This document shows positions 9,321 through 16,955 of a stretch of DNA of 64,000 nucleotides, in pieces (position 1 is the first letter of the stretch; every line of letters begins with the position of its first letter). Location of the stretch: positions 427,261 through 491,260 of the forward strand of contig JAFEDK010000019.1 in assembly GCA_018241665.1 (NCBI GenBank), read 5' to 3'. The notes beneath the pieces were generated by a model. The model worked only from the letters and a program-made list of their open reading frames with translations, was not told the DNA's origin and ran no database searches. The stretch comes from Pseudomonadota bacterium (GTDB lineage: Bacteria > Pseudomonadota > Gammaproteobacteria > Burkholderiales > Rhodocyclaceae). The position numbers and the translations under genes were made by a program.

Positions 9321-9500
9321 AATCCCCTGCGGTGTTGGTCAAGGCTTAAAACTCCTTGAACCAATGTCTTCGTGACATGGGTCGCTGCCCATAGAAACCG
9401 TTGGTGTGCGCGCTCCTCGTCGAACGTGCCTGATACGGAAGGAATGCGGCCCCCCTGAACTCCGGTTCAGGATGAAGGCCTGACGGCACGCGCGGGGGAC
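9321..9500 (+). ncRNA. ssrS: 6S RNA (ssrS), regulator of sigma-70 RNA polymerase
   Basis: About 180 nt directly downstream of zapA, the conserved 6S position. The 5' part reads TCCCCTGCGGTGTTGG and can pair with the 3' part GGCACGCGCGGGGGA, giving the closing stem. The interior includes GGCTTAAAACTCCTTGAACC near 9342-9361, close to the 6S consensus. 6S RNA mimics an open promoter and holds the housekeeping polymerase in stationary phase. The usual downstream 5-formyltetrahydrofolate cyclo-ligase gene is absent here; a convergent cytochrome gene follows instead. The exact ends are approximate. Confidence 0.85.
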
Positions 9501-9510
9501 CCATAAAGAA

Positions 9511-9537
9511 AAGGCGCAGACCACCGGTCTGCGCCTT
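9511..9537. terminator. Bidirectional terminator shared by 6S RNA and the cytochrome gene
   Basis: A perfect 12-bp stem, AAGGCGCAGACC and GGTCTGCGCCTT, with a 3-nt loop, flanked by A-rich sequence on the left and T-rich on the right. It is placed to terminate both the plus-strand 6S RNA and the convergent cytochrome c gene. Confidence 0.9.
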
Positions 9538-9589
9538 TTCCATTTCTGCTCCGGCTTTTGCCCCGCAAGGCAAAAGCCGGCCAGCGAAT

Positions 9590-10045
9590 TTATTCCGGAG
9601 CCTTGAAGCTGGCACCCGCCTTGTTGGCCAGGAAGGCCACGGCGCGCTTCAGTTCGTCGTCGGTCAGATCGGCCGCGCCACCACGCGGGGGCATGGCGTT
9701 CTTGCCGGCGGCGGCGGATTTCACCAGACCCTCGAAACCCTGGGCGATACGCGGGCCCCAGGCAGCCTTGTCGCCAGCCTTCGGCGCACCCGCTGCACCA
9801 CTCTCGTGACACGCAGCGCAAACGGCCTTGAAGATGTCCTCACCCTTGCGGCTGCCCGGAGCTGCGGCCGGCGCGGCGGCCAGCTCGATCTTGGCGACCG
9901 GCTGAACCAGCTTGGCAGCCAGTTCTTCATCGACGGCAGCCTTCTTGCCACAGCCCACGAGCTGGGTAGCAAGCGCCGCAACACCGATGGAAAGCGCAAT
10001 CCGCGCATAGGAACGAACAGGGGCAGAACGACCAAGATCCGACAT
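9590..10045 (-). CDS. c5-type cytochrome c, probable lipoprotein
   Basis: The start is ATG 10045 (MSDLGRSAPVRSY), preceded by GAGGAA. The product has 151 residues. An N-terminal hydrophobic stretch ends in LVGC (Cys32), a lipobox, so the protein may be lipid-anchored in the periplasm. The heme site is CAACH at 76-80, and the likely axial methionine is Met118 in AMPPRGG. This matches class I cytochromes of the c5 group: a short soluble domain with KGEDIFKAVC before the heme site. It probably shuttles electrons between respiratory complexes. It is monocistronic, convergent with 6S RNA. Confidence 0.88.
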   Translation of the reverse strand: MSDLGRSAPVRSYARIALSIGVAALATQLVGCGKKAAVDEELAAKLVQPVAKIELAAAPAAAPGSRKGEDIFKAVCAACHESGAAGAPKAGDKAAWGPRIAQGFEGLVKSAAAGKNAMPPRGGAADLTDDELKRAVAFLANKAGASFKAPE

Positions 10046-10192
10046 GCTGAATTCCTCGAGTACTGGCAAATTTAGTAAAGCATTGATTATAGCGGGGCCA
10101 TTCACCTTCTGTCAGGCAAAGCATGGACTTTGCCGTCGTTTCACGCTATGCTGCGCGCCTCGCATGAGAATGCGCAGCATTGTTTCCGCAAG

Positions 10193-10269
10193 GCGCCCGT
10201 AGCTCAGCTGGATAGAGTACTGCCCTCCGAAGGCAGGGGTCGAACGTTCGAATCGTTTCGGGCGCGCCA
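10193..10269 (+). tRNA. tRNA-Arg (anticodon CCG)
   Basis: 77 nt. The acceptor stem is GCGCCCG/CGGGCGC, the D-arm contains AGCTCAGCTGGATAGAG, the anticodon stem CTGCC/GGCAG frames the loop CTCCGAA with anticodon CCG at 10227-10229, and the T-arm holds GTTCGAATC. CCA is encoded at 10267-10269. It reads CGG codons. Its 3' end is part of the left island repeat, so integration leaves the gene intact. Confidence 0.97.
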
Positions 10270-10314
10270 CAAATTCAATGGGTTGGATCGAAAGATCCAG
10301 CCCATTTTTGTTTT
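10257..10314 (+). repeat. attL-side direct repeat of the island
   Basis: 43 bp beginning TTCGGGCGCGCCACAAATTC are identical to 63805-63847. After one mismatch (G here, A at the right), CCCATTTTTGTTTT is again identical, giving 57 of 58 matches. The repeat covers the last 13 nt of tRNA-Arg and the hairpin GGGTTGGATCG/CGAAAGATCCAGCCC that follows, which probably also terminates the tRNA transcript. Confidence 0.93.
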
Positions 10315-10354
10315 TGGCCCATTCTTGGCCCAAATTTAGCCCACCTCTGGCCCA
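10315..10354 (+). repeat. Four TGGCCCA-type heptamers with exact 11-bp spacing
   Basis: TGGCCCA at 10315, TGGCCCA at 10326, TAGCCCA at 10337 and TGGCCCA at 10348: exactly one helical turn apart, directly inside the left repeat. This layout suits arm-type binding sites of the island integrase. The same phasing appears outside the right repeat (63864-63902). Confidence 0.6.
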
Positions 10355-10446
10355 CGGTTTTTTCGTCCCGCTTAGCAAGGGGATGATTTGCCCCCTGCTC
10401 TCCTGGCCCAGGCTATAACAGGCTTCGGATACGCTCCTGCTCCGCA

Positions 10447-10698
10447 CTACTCTCCCCCATCACCCGTTGGCTTACCTTCATTCGGAAGGTGTTCAGCGAG
10501 TTGCTCCAGTCGACACGCAAAGTAATCGCACAGACGGTCAAGGTTGTCCGTCACGGTGCTGTAGCCGGGGTGGTTAGCAATCTTCGACAGGGTCATCCGA
10601 TTGATCCCAGTCTGTGCGGCAACCTCCGTCATCGTGATCACGCGGCGCTCACGAAACTCCTTTTCTGCAATTAGCTCCTTGAGCCTAAACCTGATCAT
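10447..10698 (-). CDS. Small Xre-type helix-turn-helix regulator
   Basis: The start is ATG 10698 (MIRFRLKELIAEKEFRERR); GTG 10707 is also in frame. The product has about 83 residues. The HTH reads MTEVAAQTGINRMTLSKIANHPGYSTVTDNLDRLCDYF, a Cro/C1-type domain that makes up almost the whole protein. It is divergent from the excisionase-like and integrase genes, separated by about 135 bp containing a strong promoter, so it is a good candidate repressor of integrase expression. That role is inferred from position. Confidence 0.82.
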   Translation of the reverse strand: MIRFRLKELIAEKEFRERRVITMTEVAAQTGINRMTLSKIANHPGYSTVTDNLDRLCDYFACRLEQLAEHLPNEGKPTGDGGE

Positions 10699-10753
10699 GA
10701 CTAGCACCTGAGTGTGTTTTGTTGCGGATGATTAAAAATATTATCGTTCGTAG

Positions 10754-10782
10754 TTGACGTTACGCATAGATGTGATTAAATT
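10754..10782 (+). promoter_or_regulatory. Sigma-70 type promoter for the excisionase-integrase genes
   Basis: TTGACG at 10754-10759 and TAAATT at 10777-10782 are separated by 17 bp, close to consensus. They lie about 50 bp upstream of the excisionase-like start and in front of its AAGGAGAG ribosome-binding site (10821-10828). Confidence 0.65.
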
Positions 10783-10832
10783 TGTTATCAGGTGATCGCA
10801 AAACGCAACCACCGATAACCAAGGAGAGCATC

Positions 10833-11069
10833 ATGGAACTGACCTACCTCACCACGGACGAGTTGTCGGAGCGCATCAAGTACGACCCCCGGACAATTCG
10901 CGAACGTCTGAAGGACAGCGTATTGATTGAAGGAACCCACTACATCCGTCCATTCGGGGGACGCAAGATTCTGTACATCTGGGAACACATCAAGCGGGAC
11001 ATGGGCTTGAAGTCGGCGGCAACCCACTTCGCTATTCCGATGGCAAACGGAGGTGTGTGCCATGGGTAG
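10833..11069 (+). CDS. Excisionase-like small DNA-binding protein
   Basis: ATG 10833 follows AAGGAGAG at the right distance. The product has 78 residues, MELTYLTTDELSERIKYDPRTIRERL and so on, with a winged-helix-like segment and the pattern THYIRPFGGRKILYIWEHI seen in small proteins next to DUF3596-type integrases. Such proteins bind DNA and often act as recombination directionality factors. The gene overlaps the integrase start by 8 bp. Its role in excision is inferred from fold, size and position. Confidence 0.7.
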   Translation: MELTYLTTDELSERIKYDPRTIRERLKDSVLIEGTHYIRPFGGRKILYIWEHIKRDMGLKSAATHFAIPMANGGVCHG

Positions 11070-12300
11070 CATTCGCACGCACGGTCAGACAGGCGCGCTG
11101 TTCTTTGACTTCCGCGTCGAAGGTGCCCGCTGCCGTGAATACACAACACTTCCGGACACCGCTGCCAACAAGAAGAAGATGGAGAAGGTGATGAAGATGA
11201 TCGAAGCCGACATCACCGCCGGCATCTTCGACTACAGGAAGTACTTCCCGGCCAGCAAGAACGCGGCCCGCTTCGATGCTGTTCCGGCGGTCAGCGTTGC
11301 GGTGCCCATCACCGCACCGGACACACCACCGGTAGCCCCGACGCCCCTCTTCAAGGACTTCGCTGAGACCTGGTACCTGGAGAAGGAAGTGGAGTGGCGC
11401 AAGTCCCATCGGATCACCATCCGCAGGGAACTCGACAGCCTGATTTCCCGCTTTGGGGAGATGGCGGTCGGCCAGATCACCAAGGCTGACGTACTTGCCT
11501 ACCGCGCCGAACTCGGCAAAGTAACCGCGCGGGGCAAGGAAACCAAACTGTCTGCTGCACGGATCAACAAGATGCTGAACCCACTCAGGCAAATCCTCAA
11601 CGAAGCGGCCGACCGCTTCAATTTTCCCACGCCTTACCAGAACATCAAACAGCTTCGCATCAAGCGGACCGATGTGGATCCCTTCTCCCTCGAAGAGGTG
11701 AAGTCCATCCTCTCCACCGTGCGCGAGGATTTCCGCGACTACTTCACCGTGCGCTTCTTCACCGGCATGCGCACCGGAGAGGTGGACGGCCTCAAGTGGA
11801 AGTACATCGATTTCGAGCGCCGACTGATTCTGGTCCGCGAGACGGTCGTCCTCGGTGACGAGGAGTACACCAAGACCGACGGCTCTCAGCGGGACATCCA
11901 GATGAGCCAGCTTGTGTTCGACGCCCTGAAGCGTCAGCACGCGGCGACGGGGAAGCACTCGGACTTTGTCTTCTGTAACCGCCTGCACAAGCCGCTGGAT
12001 CACAAGAACGTGACCAACCGGGTCTGGTATCCGCTGCTACGTCATCTGGGCCTCAAGAAGCGACGCCCCTACCAGTGCCGGCACACGGCGGCCACCCTGT
12101 GGCTCGCCGCCGGCGAGGCGCCGGAGTGGATCGCGCGGCAGCTCGGCCACACGACGACCGAGATGCTGTTCCGGGTCTATTCCCGCTACGTCCCCAACCT
12201 GACTCGCCGGGATGGTTCGGCCTTCGAGCGCCTGATCACCCAGTCGATTGCCGACACCCCCTTGCCCGTGAATCCCGTCGAGGAGACCCGCCATGTCTGA
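11062..12300 (+). CDS. int: Tyrosine recombinase (island integrase, DUF3596 arm-binding type)
   Basis: The start is ATG 11062 (MGSIRTHGQTGALFFDF), with GGAGG 8 bp upstream; GTG 11053 is also in frame. The product has 412 residues. The N-terminus (HGQTGALFFDFRVEGARCREYT) fits the DUF3596 arm-binding domain. A core-binding domain follows at about 95-190. The catalytic residues are Arg237 in GMRTGEV, Arg340-His341 in YQCRHTAATL, His363 in QLGHTT and the nucleophile Tyr373 in FRVYSRY. This subgroup has Gln-Cys where many integrases have His-x-Leu. It sits next to the left repeat in tRNA-Arg and is the likely enzyme for integration and excision. Confidence 0.95.
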   Translation: MGSIRTHGQTGALFFDFRVEGARCREYTTLPDTAANKKKMEKVMKMIEADITAGIFDYRKYFPASKNAARFDAVPAVSVAVPITAPDTPPVAPTPLFKDFAETWYLEKEVEWRKSHRITIRRELDSLISRFGEMAVGQITKADVLAYRAELGKVTARGKETKLSAARINKMLNPLRQILNEAADRFNFPTPYQNIKQLRIKRTDVDPFSLEEVKSILSTVREDFRDYFTVRFFTGMRTGEVDGLKWKYIDFERRLILVRETVVLGDEEYTKTDGSQRDIQMSQLVFDALKRQHAATGKHSDFVFCNRLHKPLDHKNVTNRVWYPLLRHLGLKKRRPYQCRHTAATLWLAAGEAPEWIARQLGHTTTEMLFRVYSRYVPNLTRRDGSAFERLITQSIADTPLPVNPVEETRHV

Positions 12301-13267
12301 TGCCCGCAAAACTGTGTTTTCCCTGAACCAGCTGCCGCAGCCGGACCACGTCATCGATCGCCTGCCGCCGGTCTTCCGAATCCAGTCGATCGAGCGCCTA
12401 CCCTTCGACGCGCGCAACCTGCTCAACGTGGCGGTCGTCTTCCACGAGCGGGCGGTACTGCGGGTGGAATGGCTATGCCGGCATCCGGATAGCCGCCTGA
12501 CGGTCGGCAGCCTCGTGTCGATCCGCTGGCTGGGTCGGCCGACCAGCACCCTGGGGGCGATCCGGATCGCTCGGCTGGTGAAGCTCGAACGGCCCGAGGC
12601 GAGCTTGAATCCCTTCGACACGGTGCCCCACGCCTGGGTCCGGGATCGGGAGCTCGTCGCGCGGGCAGCGCGCTTCTGGGAAAGCCTGAGCCGTCCGCTG
12701 CAGCACCTTTTCAACGCGGTGTTCTGGGAGCCGCGGCGCTTCCAGCGTTATCTCGAGGGGCCGAGTTCGCTCCAGGGGCATCACAACGGCCGTAACGGCA
12801 ACTTTCGCCATGCGCTGGAAGTTGCCGAGCGGGCCCGTACCCTCGGCAGCCATCACGCGGAGGTGCATCTGCCTGTGCTGATCGCGGCGAGCCTGCTCCA
12901 CGACGCGGGTAAGGCCGAGGAGTACAAGTTCAATCCGGTGCGGTGCCGCTACGAGATGACGGAGCGCGGGGCGCTGCTGGGCCACAAGCATACGATTCTC
13001 GAGTGGATCGCCGCAGCCCGGGCCCAGCACCGGGTGATCGTGCCCGAGGCCCATTACCTCGCACTTCTTCATGCCATCACCGCCGCCAAGGGGGCGCCCG
13101 ACTGGCTGGGGCTGCGGGAGCCCCTGAGCCTGGACGCCCACATCCTGTCGACGGTGGACCGCCTCTCGGGCCAGGCCGATCTCGTCAGCCGCCACGCCGC
13201 GCGGGACGGGGGCTTCGGTGCCTATCACCGCCACCTGGGCGGACGGCCTTACGTCGTGCGGGAGTGA
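12293..13267 (+). CDS. HD-domain phosphohydrolase related to YhaM-type 3'-5' exoribonucleases
   Basis: 324 residues; the start ATG 12293 overlaps the integrase stop by 8 bp. The N-terminal part (about 30-105) looks like a small beta-barrel nucleic-acid-binding domain. The HD part includes GHHNGRNGNFRHALEVAERA at about 162-181, LIAASLLHDAGKAEEYKF (HD at about 204-205) and GALLGHKHTILEWI. The spacing is that of YhaM/Cbf1 proteins, which combine an OB fold with an HD nuclease. Translational coupling to the integrase is notable: it may act in the element's life cycle or be a linked defense or RNA-processing function. Substrate unknown. Confidence 0.75.
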   Translation: MSDARKTVFSLNQLPQPDHVIDRLPPVFRIQSIERLPFDARNLLNVAVVFHERAVLRVEWLCRHPDSRLTVGSLVSIRWLGRPTSTLGAIRIARLVKLERPEASLNPFDTVPHAWVRDRELVARAARFWESLSRPLQHLFNAVFWEPRRFQRYLEGPSSLQGHHNGRNGNFRHALEVAERARTLGSHHAEVHLPVLIAASLLHDAGKAEEYKFNPVRCRYEMTERGALLGHKHTILEWIAAARAQHRVIVPEAHYLALLHAITAAKGAPDWLGLREPLSLDAHILSTVDRLSGQADLVSRHAARDGGFGAYHRHLGGRPYVVRE

Positions 13268-13399
13268 GGTTGGCTGCGCAGCCCCGACCCACCCGCGGCG
13301 GCGCCCGCAGCTCGCTTAGGAAATCGAGACGTTTCGCTATGCTGTTCCGGACAGCGGACGTCCCGTCATTCCACCCTTCGTAATTGCTTGGAGATTCTC

Positions 13400-13966
13400 A
13401 TGGATCAACATGATGACCGCGCTCGTCCTCAAACTCGGACCCTGCGTGGCACCTGCATCACCCGAACTGTCGACCTCGCCAATCCGCGCCTGATCGGCGT
13501 CTGGAAATGGAACTTTGAAGAGGCCAGTCGCCGCCTGTACGCGGTGTGCGTCTATGCGCCCAACGTCCTGCGGGATGCCTACCCCCTGGAGGAATTGGAA
13601 CATCTGAAGGACTGCATCGCGCAGCAGGGCCACAAGGTCGAGAAGATGATCGACTGGACGCGGACCCAGCTCGACGCCGCCGGCCTGCAGGTGGGCGAAT
13701 CTGGCCGGGTCGAGCTTTTGAGCGCCGATATCCGCACGCCCCTGGCGAGCGCTTACGCGGACCTCTTCCTCCGCGCCGATCTCGCCATCCAGCTGCTGGA
13801 CGCCCTGTGGGTACAGGGGGCACTGACCGACGCGGGCCACGCGGAGCGGACCGGGGCGATGCGCCGCGCACCGCTCAGTGTCCTGGGTGCGATCCAGCGG
13901 ATGCATGCGCGGTGCCGGGCGCACATCGAGGCGCTGTACCGACAACGGGAGTCGGGGCCGACATAG
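13400..13966 (+). CDS. Hypothetical island protein, possibly DUF1845/AcaB-like
   Basis: ATG 13400 (MDQHDDRARPQTRTLRG) is preceded by GGAG. The product has 188 residues, largely helical, with ELEHLKDCIAQQGHKVEKMIDWTRTQLDAAG and a C-terminal helix RMHARCRAHIEALYRQ. The layout of two long helices around a central loop loosely recalls the DUF1845/AcaB proteins of integrative elements, but I cannot confirm this by eye. It is about 130 bp downstream of the HD gene and convergent with the next regulator. Confidence 0.65.
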   Translation: MDQHDDRARPQTRTLRGTCITRTVDLANPRLIGVWKWNFEEASRRLYAVCVYAPNVLRDAYPLEELEHLKDCIAQQGHKVEKMIDWTRTQLDAAGLQVGESGRVELLSADIRTPLASAYADLFLRADLAIQLLDALWVQGALTDAGHAERTGAMRRAPLSVLGAIQRMHARCRAHIEALYRQRESGPT

Positions 13967-13983
13967 ACGGCGTGTAGCCAGGC

Positions 13984-14298
13984 TCAGGCGCTTTGGAGGG
14001 TCTCGAGCTGGGTGATCAACTGGCGGAGCTGGTCCCGGGAGCACCCTCCCAAGAGCCGGATCAGTTCCGCCAGGTCGTCATCCGGCTCGTACAAGCAGGA
14101 GACCGGAACACTCAGTTCTGCGGCCAGCCGCTGCGCCGTCTGCACGTCCGGCACATGCTTGCCCCGCTCGTACTGGTTAATCCGCGCACTGGCAACGAAC
14201 TGGTCAATCCCGGCCAGGATGCCGAGCTGCTTTTGCGATACGCCTCTCGCCTCCCGGGCTGCCCGTAGTCGCCTGGCAAATACTGACTTCTCTTCCAT
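13984..14298 (-). CDS. Xre-family helix-turn-helix regulator
   Basis: 104 residues. The HTH domain comprises FARRLRAAREARGVSQKQLGILAGIDQFVASARINQYERGKHVPDVQTAQRLAAEL (about 7-62), a Cro/C1 fold, followed by a short C-terminal segment DLAELIRLLGGCSRDQLRQLITQL that could dimerise. Two matching palindromes lie just upstream of its start (14321-14369), so autoregulation is likely. It is divergent from a lipoprotein gene that the same operators could control. Confidence 0.88.
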   Translation of the reverse strand: MEEKSVFARRLRAAREARGVSQKQLGILAGIDQFVASARINQYERGKHVPDVQTAQRLAAELSVPVSCLYEPDDDLAELIRLLGGCSRDQLRQLITQLETLQSA

Positions 14299-14320
14299 CC
14301 CCGTCCTCCGCGCGTGAGGA

Positions 14321-14369
14321 CTAAGAGATTCTTAGGAAGGACGCCTATGGCATACTAAGGAATCCTTAG
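14321..14369. promoter_or_regulatory. Two palindromic operators upstream of the Xre gene
   Basis: CTAAGAGATTCTTAG at 14321-14335 and CTAAGGAATCCTTAG at 14355-14369 are both near-perfect 15-bp palindromes sharing CTAAG-N5-CTTAG. Their centres are 34 bp apart, about three helical turns. They lie between the divergent Xre regulator and lipoprotein genes. Confidence 0.75.
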
Positions 14370-14475
14370 CTCTGTGGTCATAAGACCCACCCAACTCGGG
14401 CCGCCGTGGCTTTTGACTGCGACGAAGTTCGCTCACACGACGGCCCACACATTGAATATCAATAAGGATCAAACC

Positions 14476-15129
14476 ATGTACAAGATGACTGCTGCACTGG
14501 CGCTCTGCCTTGCGCTGACCGGCTGTGCCTCGATGAAGCCCTCGGTTCACACCGAATCGACCTTCGTGATTTACGACGTCAAACCCGCCACGCTCGACCG
14601 GAATCTGTTTCTGAAGGCCGTGCTCGACGGCGTGCAGAAGAGTGCCAGCAAGCTGCGGGTGAATCGTGAGATTCCCCCCGCGGAGCTGCCGGCCACGCCG
14701 GGGCGCTTTGAACTCCAGGATCCGTTTGCGAATTCGAAGATGGGAGCGCTACTGGCGTCCCAGGCCCAGAACATCCGCGTCCCGGTGTGCAAGAACGCGC
14801 TGATGACGGTCTCCACCGAAAACACCAGCATGGCGCAGTACGGCGAGCAGACGACCTTCTTCCTGTGCGTCCTGCCCTACAAGGACGGCTACCACATCGA
14901 CATTCACGCGACCTTCGTGCGGGCGAGCAGCGGCTTGACCCCGCAGGGGATCAGCGCTGCGGTCGGACGCTCGCTCATCGGCGACTCGAGCCAGTTCATT
15001 CCGCGGACGATGAATAACGTCCGCGTTGCGGCCGAGTCGGTTGGGGGGAGGGTGACGGTGGTCGACAGCTACATCCCGGAGGATTTCAAAGGGGTGTTTG
15101 TGAATCAGGCCGAGAGTGCCGGCAAGTAA
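14476..15129 (+). CDS. Hypothetical lipoprotein
   Basis: ATG 14476 (MYKMTAALALCLALTGCASMKPS) follows AAGGA. The product has 217 residues. The signal sequence ends in the lipobox LTGC with Cys17, so it is exported and lipid-anchored. The mature part has no domain I recognise; landmarks are TFVIYDVKPATLDRNLFLKAV and GEQTTFFLCVLPYKDGYHIDIHATF. It begins a short plus-strand run with the next membrane protein and is probably controlled by the operators at 14321-14369. Confidence 0.75.
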   Translation: MYKMTAALALCLALTGCASMKPSVHTESTFVIYDVKPATLDRNLFLKAVLDGVQKSASKLRVNREIPPAELPATPGRFELQDPFANSKMGALLASQAQNIRVPVCKNALMTVSTENTSMAQYGEQTTFFLCVLPYKDGYHIDIHATFVRASSGLTPQGISAAVGRSLIGDSSQFIPRTMNNVRVAAESVGGRVTVVDSYIPEDFKGVFVNQAESAGK

Positions 15130-15151
15130 GCCCAGGAAGGAGACACCTCAA

Positions 15152-15511
15152 ATGGACAAACGCGTCGTTGGAACACTCTTGGGTATCGCCGGCATGCTGT
15201 TGTGGTTCATGCCCTGGACGGAGTTCTCCATGGGAGACATGGACTTCTACCGGACCGGTAGTCACGTTGGCGGCATCGCTTACATCCTGCTGATGAGCTC
15301 GCTGGCCTCTGCGGTGCTGTCCTGGGTGCCCCAGCCAGTGCCACGCATCATCGTGGCCGCGCTCTCGACGCTGCTCAGCGGGTACTTCTGGCTGAGTATG
15401 GGGGAGGTTGCTGCCTGGGGGCTGGTCGGGCTATGCATGGTCAGCGGCATCAGTCTGCTGGACGCAATTGAAGAGCACTTGGCCTTCAAGCGCAAAGAGA
15501 AGCTCAAATAA
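15152..15511 (+). CDS. Small integral membrane protein
   Basis: ATG 15152 follows AGGAAGGAG. The product has 119 residues with about four hydrophobic segments: VVGTLLGIAGMLLWFMPW, GGIAYILLMSSLASAVLSW, IIVAALSTLLSGYFWLSM and WGLVGLCMVSGISLLDAI. No family is recognised. It lies 22 bp after the lipoprotein gene, probably in the same transcript. Confidence 0.7.
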   Translation: MDKRVVGTLLGIAGMLLWFMPWTEFSMGDMDFYRTGSHVGGIAYILLMSSLASAVLSWVPQPVPRIIVAALSTLLSGYFWLSMGEVAAWGLVGLCMVSGISLLDAIEEHLAFKRKEKLK

Positions 15512-15558
15512 ACCTTCAATGCCAGAATGAGGGGGCGCCGCAGTCACCTACAGATACC

Positions 15559-15609
15559 GATGGCTGTTTGCGAGAGCCATCACCTGTTCAGGGGACTCGG
15601 TGCCCCCTG
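15559..15609 (+). terminator. Two hairpins downstream of the lipoprotein/membrane protein pair
   Basis: GATGGCT/AGCCATC (15559-15565 and 15575-15581) and CAGGGG/CCCCTG (15589-15594 and 15604-15609) are inverted repeats 50-100 bp past the stop at 15511. Neither has a T-tract. The rest of the 250-bp gap to 15760 shows no gene. Confidence 0.4.
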
Positions 15610-15760
15610 ATGTTGAGAAGCACTGCTACTACTTCCTGCGAAAAATCCCTGCACATTCAACCAGAATGAGCAGTTCAGACGCGTTGATGGCGCCGCCATG
15701 ATCGTGCGGGACATCGATGGCGATCCCCAAGTCGATCAGATCCCGCGGCCTCGATCAGGT

Positions 15761-16495
15761 TCAAGGCCTGCGGCGGCGCATGAAGCCCAGTCCCGCCAAA
15801 CCAAGTCCAGTTAGCACCATGCTTGTCGGCTCCGGAACCGTCGTGCCCCCCGAAGGCGTGCTTCCGTCTAGGTTGAAGTGGAAAGACTGCCCCGAGACTT
15901 CACTGGCTACTGTCGCAGCGCCTCCCGAGAAAAGCGAAATTTCTCCCAGACTATTAACGGATGGCAGGCCGTCACGGATGCCCACGTAAACACTTTTGGT
16001 CGAGTTTCCCGCGGTAACGTCACCATAGTAAAAGCCCACATCCCCGTCCGCGGCAGCGCGCGCAGAGCTTGGGTTGTTGAGCACCAACTGAAACTGGGCA
16101 CGCCCCGTGTAGTTGTTTAGGGAATAGCCGAGTCGATCCCAGGTCACGACAACTTGATCGGCATCCACTTGCCGAAAATAGACCCCGGATCCTCCCGTGC
16201 TGGAGGCGATTGCACCCAGCGGATCGCCACGGCTATAGAGATCGCTCCAGTAGACGCCGATGCTCTTGGTGGATGCGACGCCGGGAAAGCTGACGAAGCC
16301 ATCGTTGTACACGAGCATCGAATGAAAGGTCTCGCCAAACAAGTCGAGCCCAAAGGGCAAGGGTGCGGTGTAGTGCAGATCGTCGTTAGGCGTGTAGCCC
16401 GTTAGCAATTGCCCAAAATCGGATGTGTAGAGACTCGCCTGGGCGCTGACGGTGGATAGGGACAACGCAGCCAGAATCAAGATCTTTCTCATCAT
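15761..16495 (-). CDS. PEP-CTERM exported protein with nidogen-like region
   Basis: The start is ATG 16495 or 16492 (MMRKILILAALSLSTVSAQA), after GGAAGG. The product has about 244 residues. A signal peptide is followed by FHSMLVYNDGFVSFPGVASTKSIGVYWSDL, the start of a nidogen (NIDO)-like extracellular domain. The C-terminus has VPEPTSMVLTGLGLAGLGFMRRRR: a PEP motif, a hydrophobic helix and an arginine cluster. PEP-CTERM proteins are processed by exosortase during export, usually together with exopolysaccharide. No exosortase gene is in the window. It is divergent from the next regulator, sharing a gap of about 40 bp. Confidence 0.88.
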   Translation of the reverse strand: MMRKILILAALSLSTVSAQASLYTSDFGQLLTGYTPNDDLHYTAPLPFGLDLFGETFHSMLVYNDGFVSFPGVASTKSIGVYWSDLYSRGDPLGAIASSTGGSGVYFRQVDADQVVVTWDRLGYSLNNYTGRAQFQLVLNNPSSARAAADGDVGFYYGDVTAGNSTKSVYVGIRDGLPSVNSLGEISLFSGGAATVASEVSGQSFHFNLDGSTPSGGTTVPEPTSMVLTGLGLAGLGFMRRRRP

Positions 16496-16534
16496 CAACA
16501 CCTTCCACGCCATGCATAATGACTATTATATTCC

Positions 16535-16813
16535 GTGGATTGGCTGTCCCAGTCAACGCATGCTTCATCCGTGGATGAAACTGCGTTCAAAATCCTTCAG
16601 CGAGACTTGGGAAATGGCATCCGAGTGGCCCGCAAGGTAGTCGGCTTGTCGCAGGAGGCGCTCGCCCTTGCTGCAGACGTTGATCGCAGTTACGTCTCCC
16701 AGCTCGAGCGCGGGGTGGCGAACCCATCTCTCGGAGTTCTTCTGAGAGTGGCAGAAATTCTGGAATGCCAGCTCAAGGTGACATTGGAGCACGGCAAGCC
16801 AAGCATGGTTTGA
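16535..16813 (+). CDS. Xre-family helix-turn-helix regulator
   Basis: 92 residues from GTG 16535; an in-frame GTG at 16571 gives a shorter form, so the start is uncertain. The domain LGNGIRVARKVVGLSQEALALAADVDRSYVSQLERGVANPSLGVLLRVAEIL is a clear Cro/C1-type HTH (about 25-80). It is followed by only a short tail. It is divergent from the PEP-CTERM gene and about 140 bp upstream of mad1 on the same strand. It could control either; which one is not shown. Confidence 0.85.
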   Translation: MDWLSQSTHASSVDETAFKILQRDLGNGIRVARKVVGLSQEALALAADVDRSYVSQLERGVANPSLGVLLRVAEILECQLKVTLEHGKPSMV

Positions 16814-16955
16814 GCGTGCTTGATCCCAGCTCAAATGAGCCTGACAAGGATGAACCCAGCTAAAGCCGGTTAAACCCTAATGGACTGACTGAAGGTGGCG
16901 TAAACTGTGTTCAATTGCCGCCATTCCGGCGGCGCATTTCTGTTTGGGTGCAGAC

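Noticed and set aside
10112-10447. Minus-strand frame across tRNA-Arg, and its partial double at 63786-63968
   Set aside because: These frames translate the antisense of the tRNA and att repeat (NGLDLSIQPIEFVARP in both). They exist because of the repeat and are a common false annotation.
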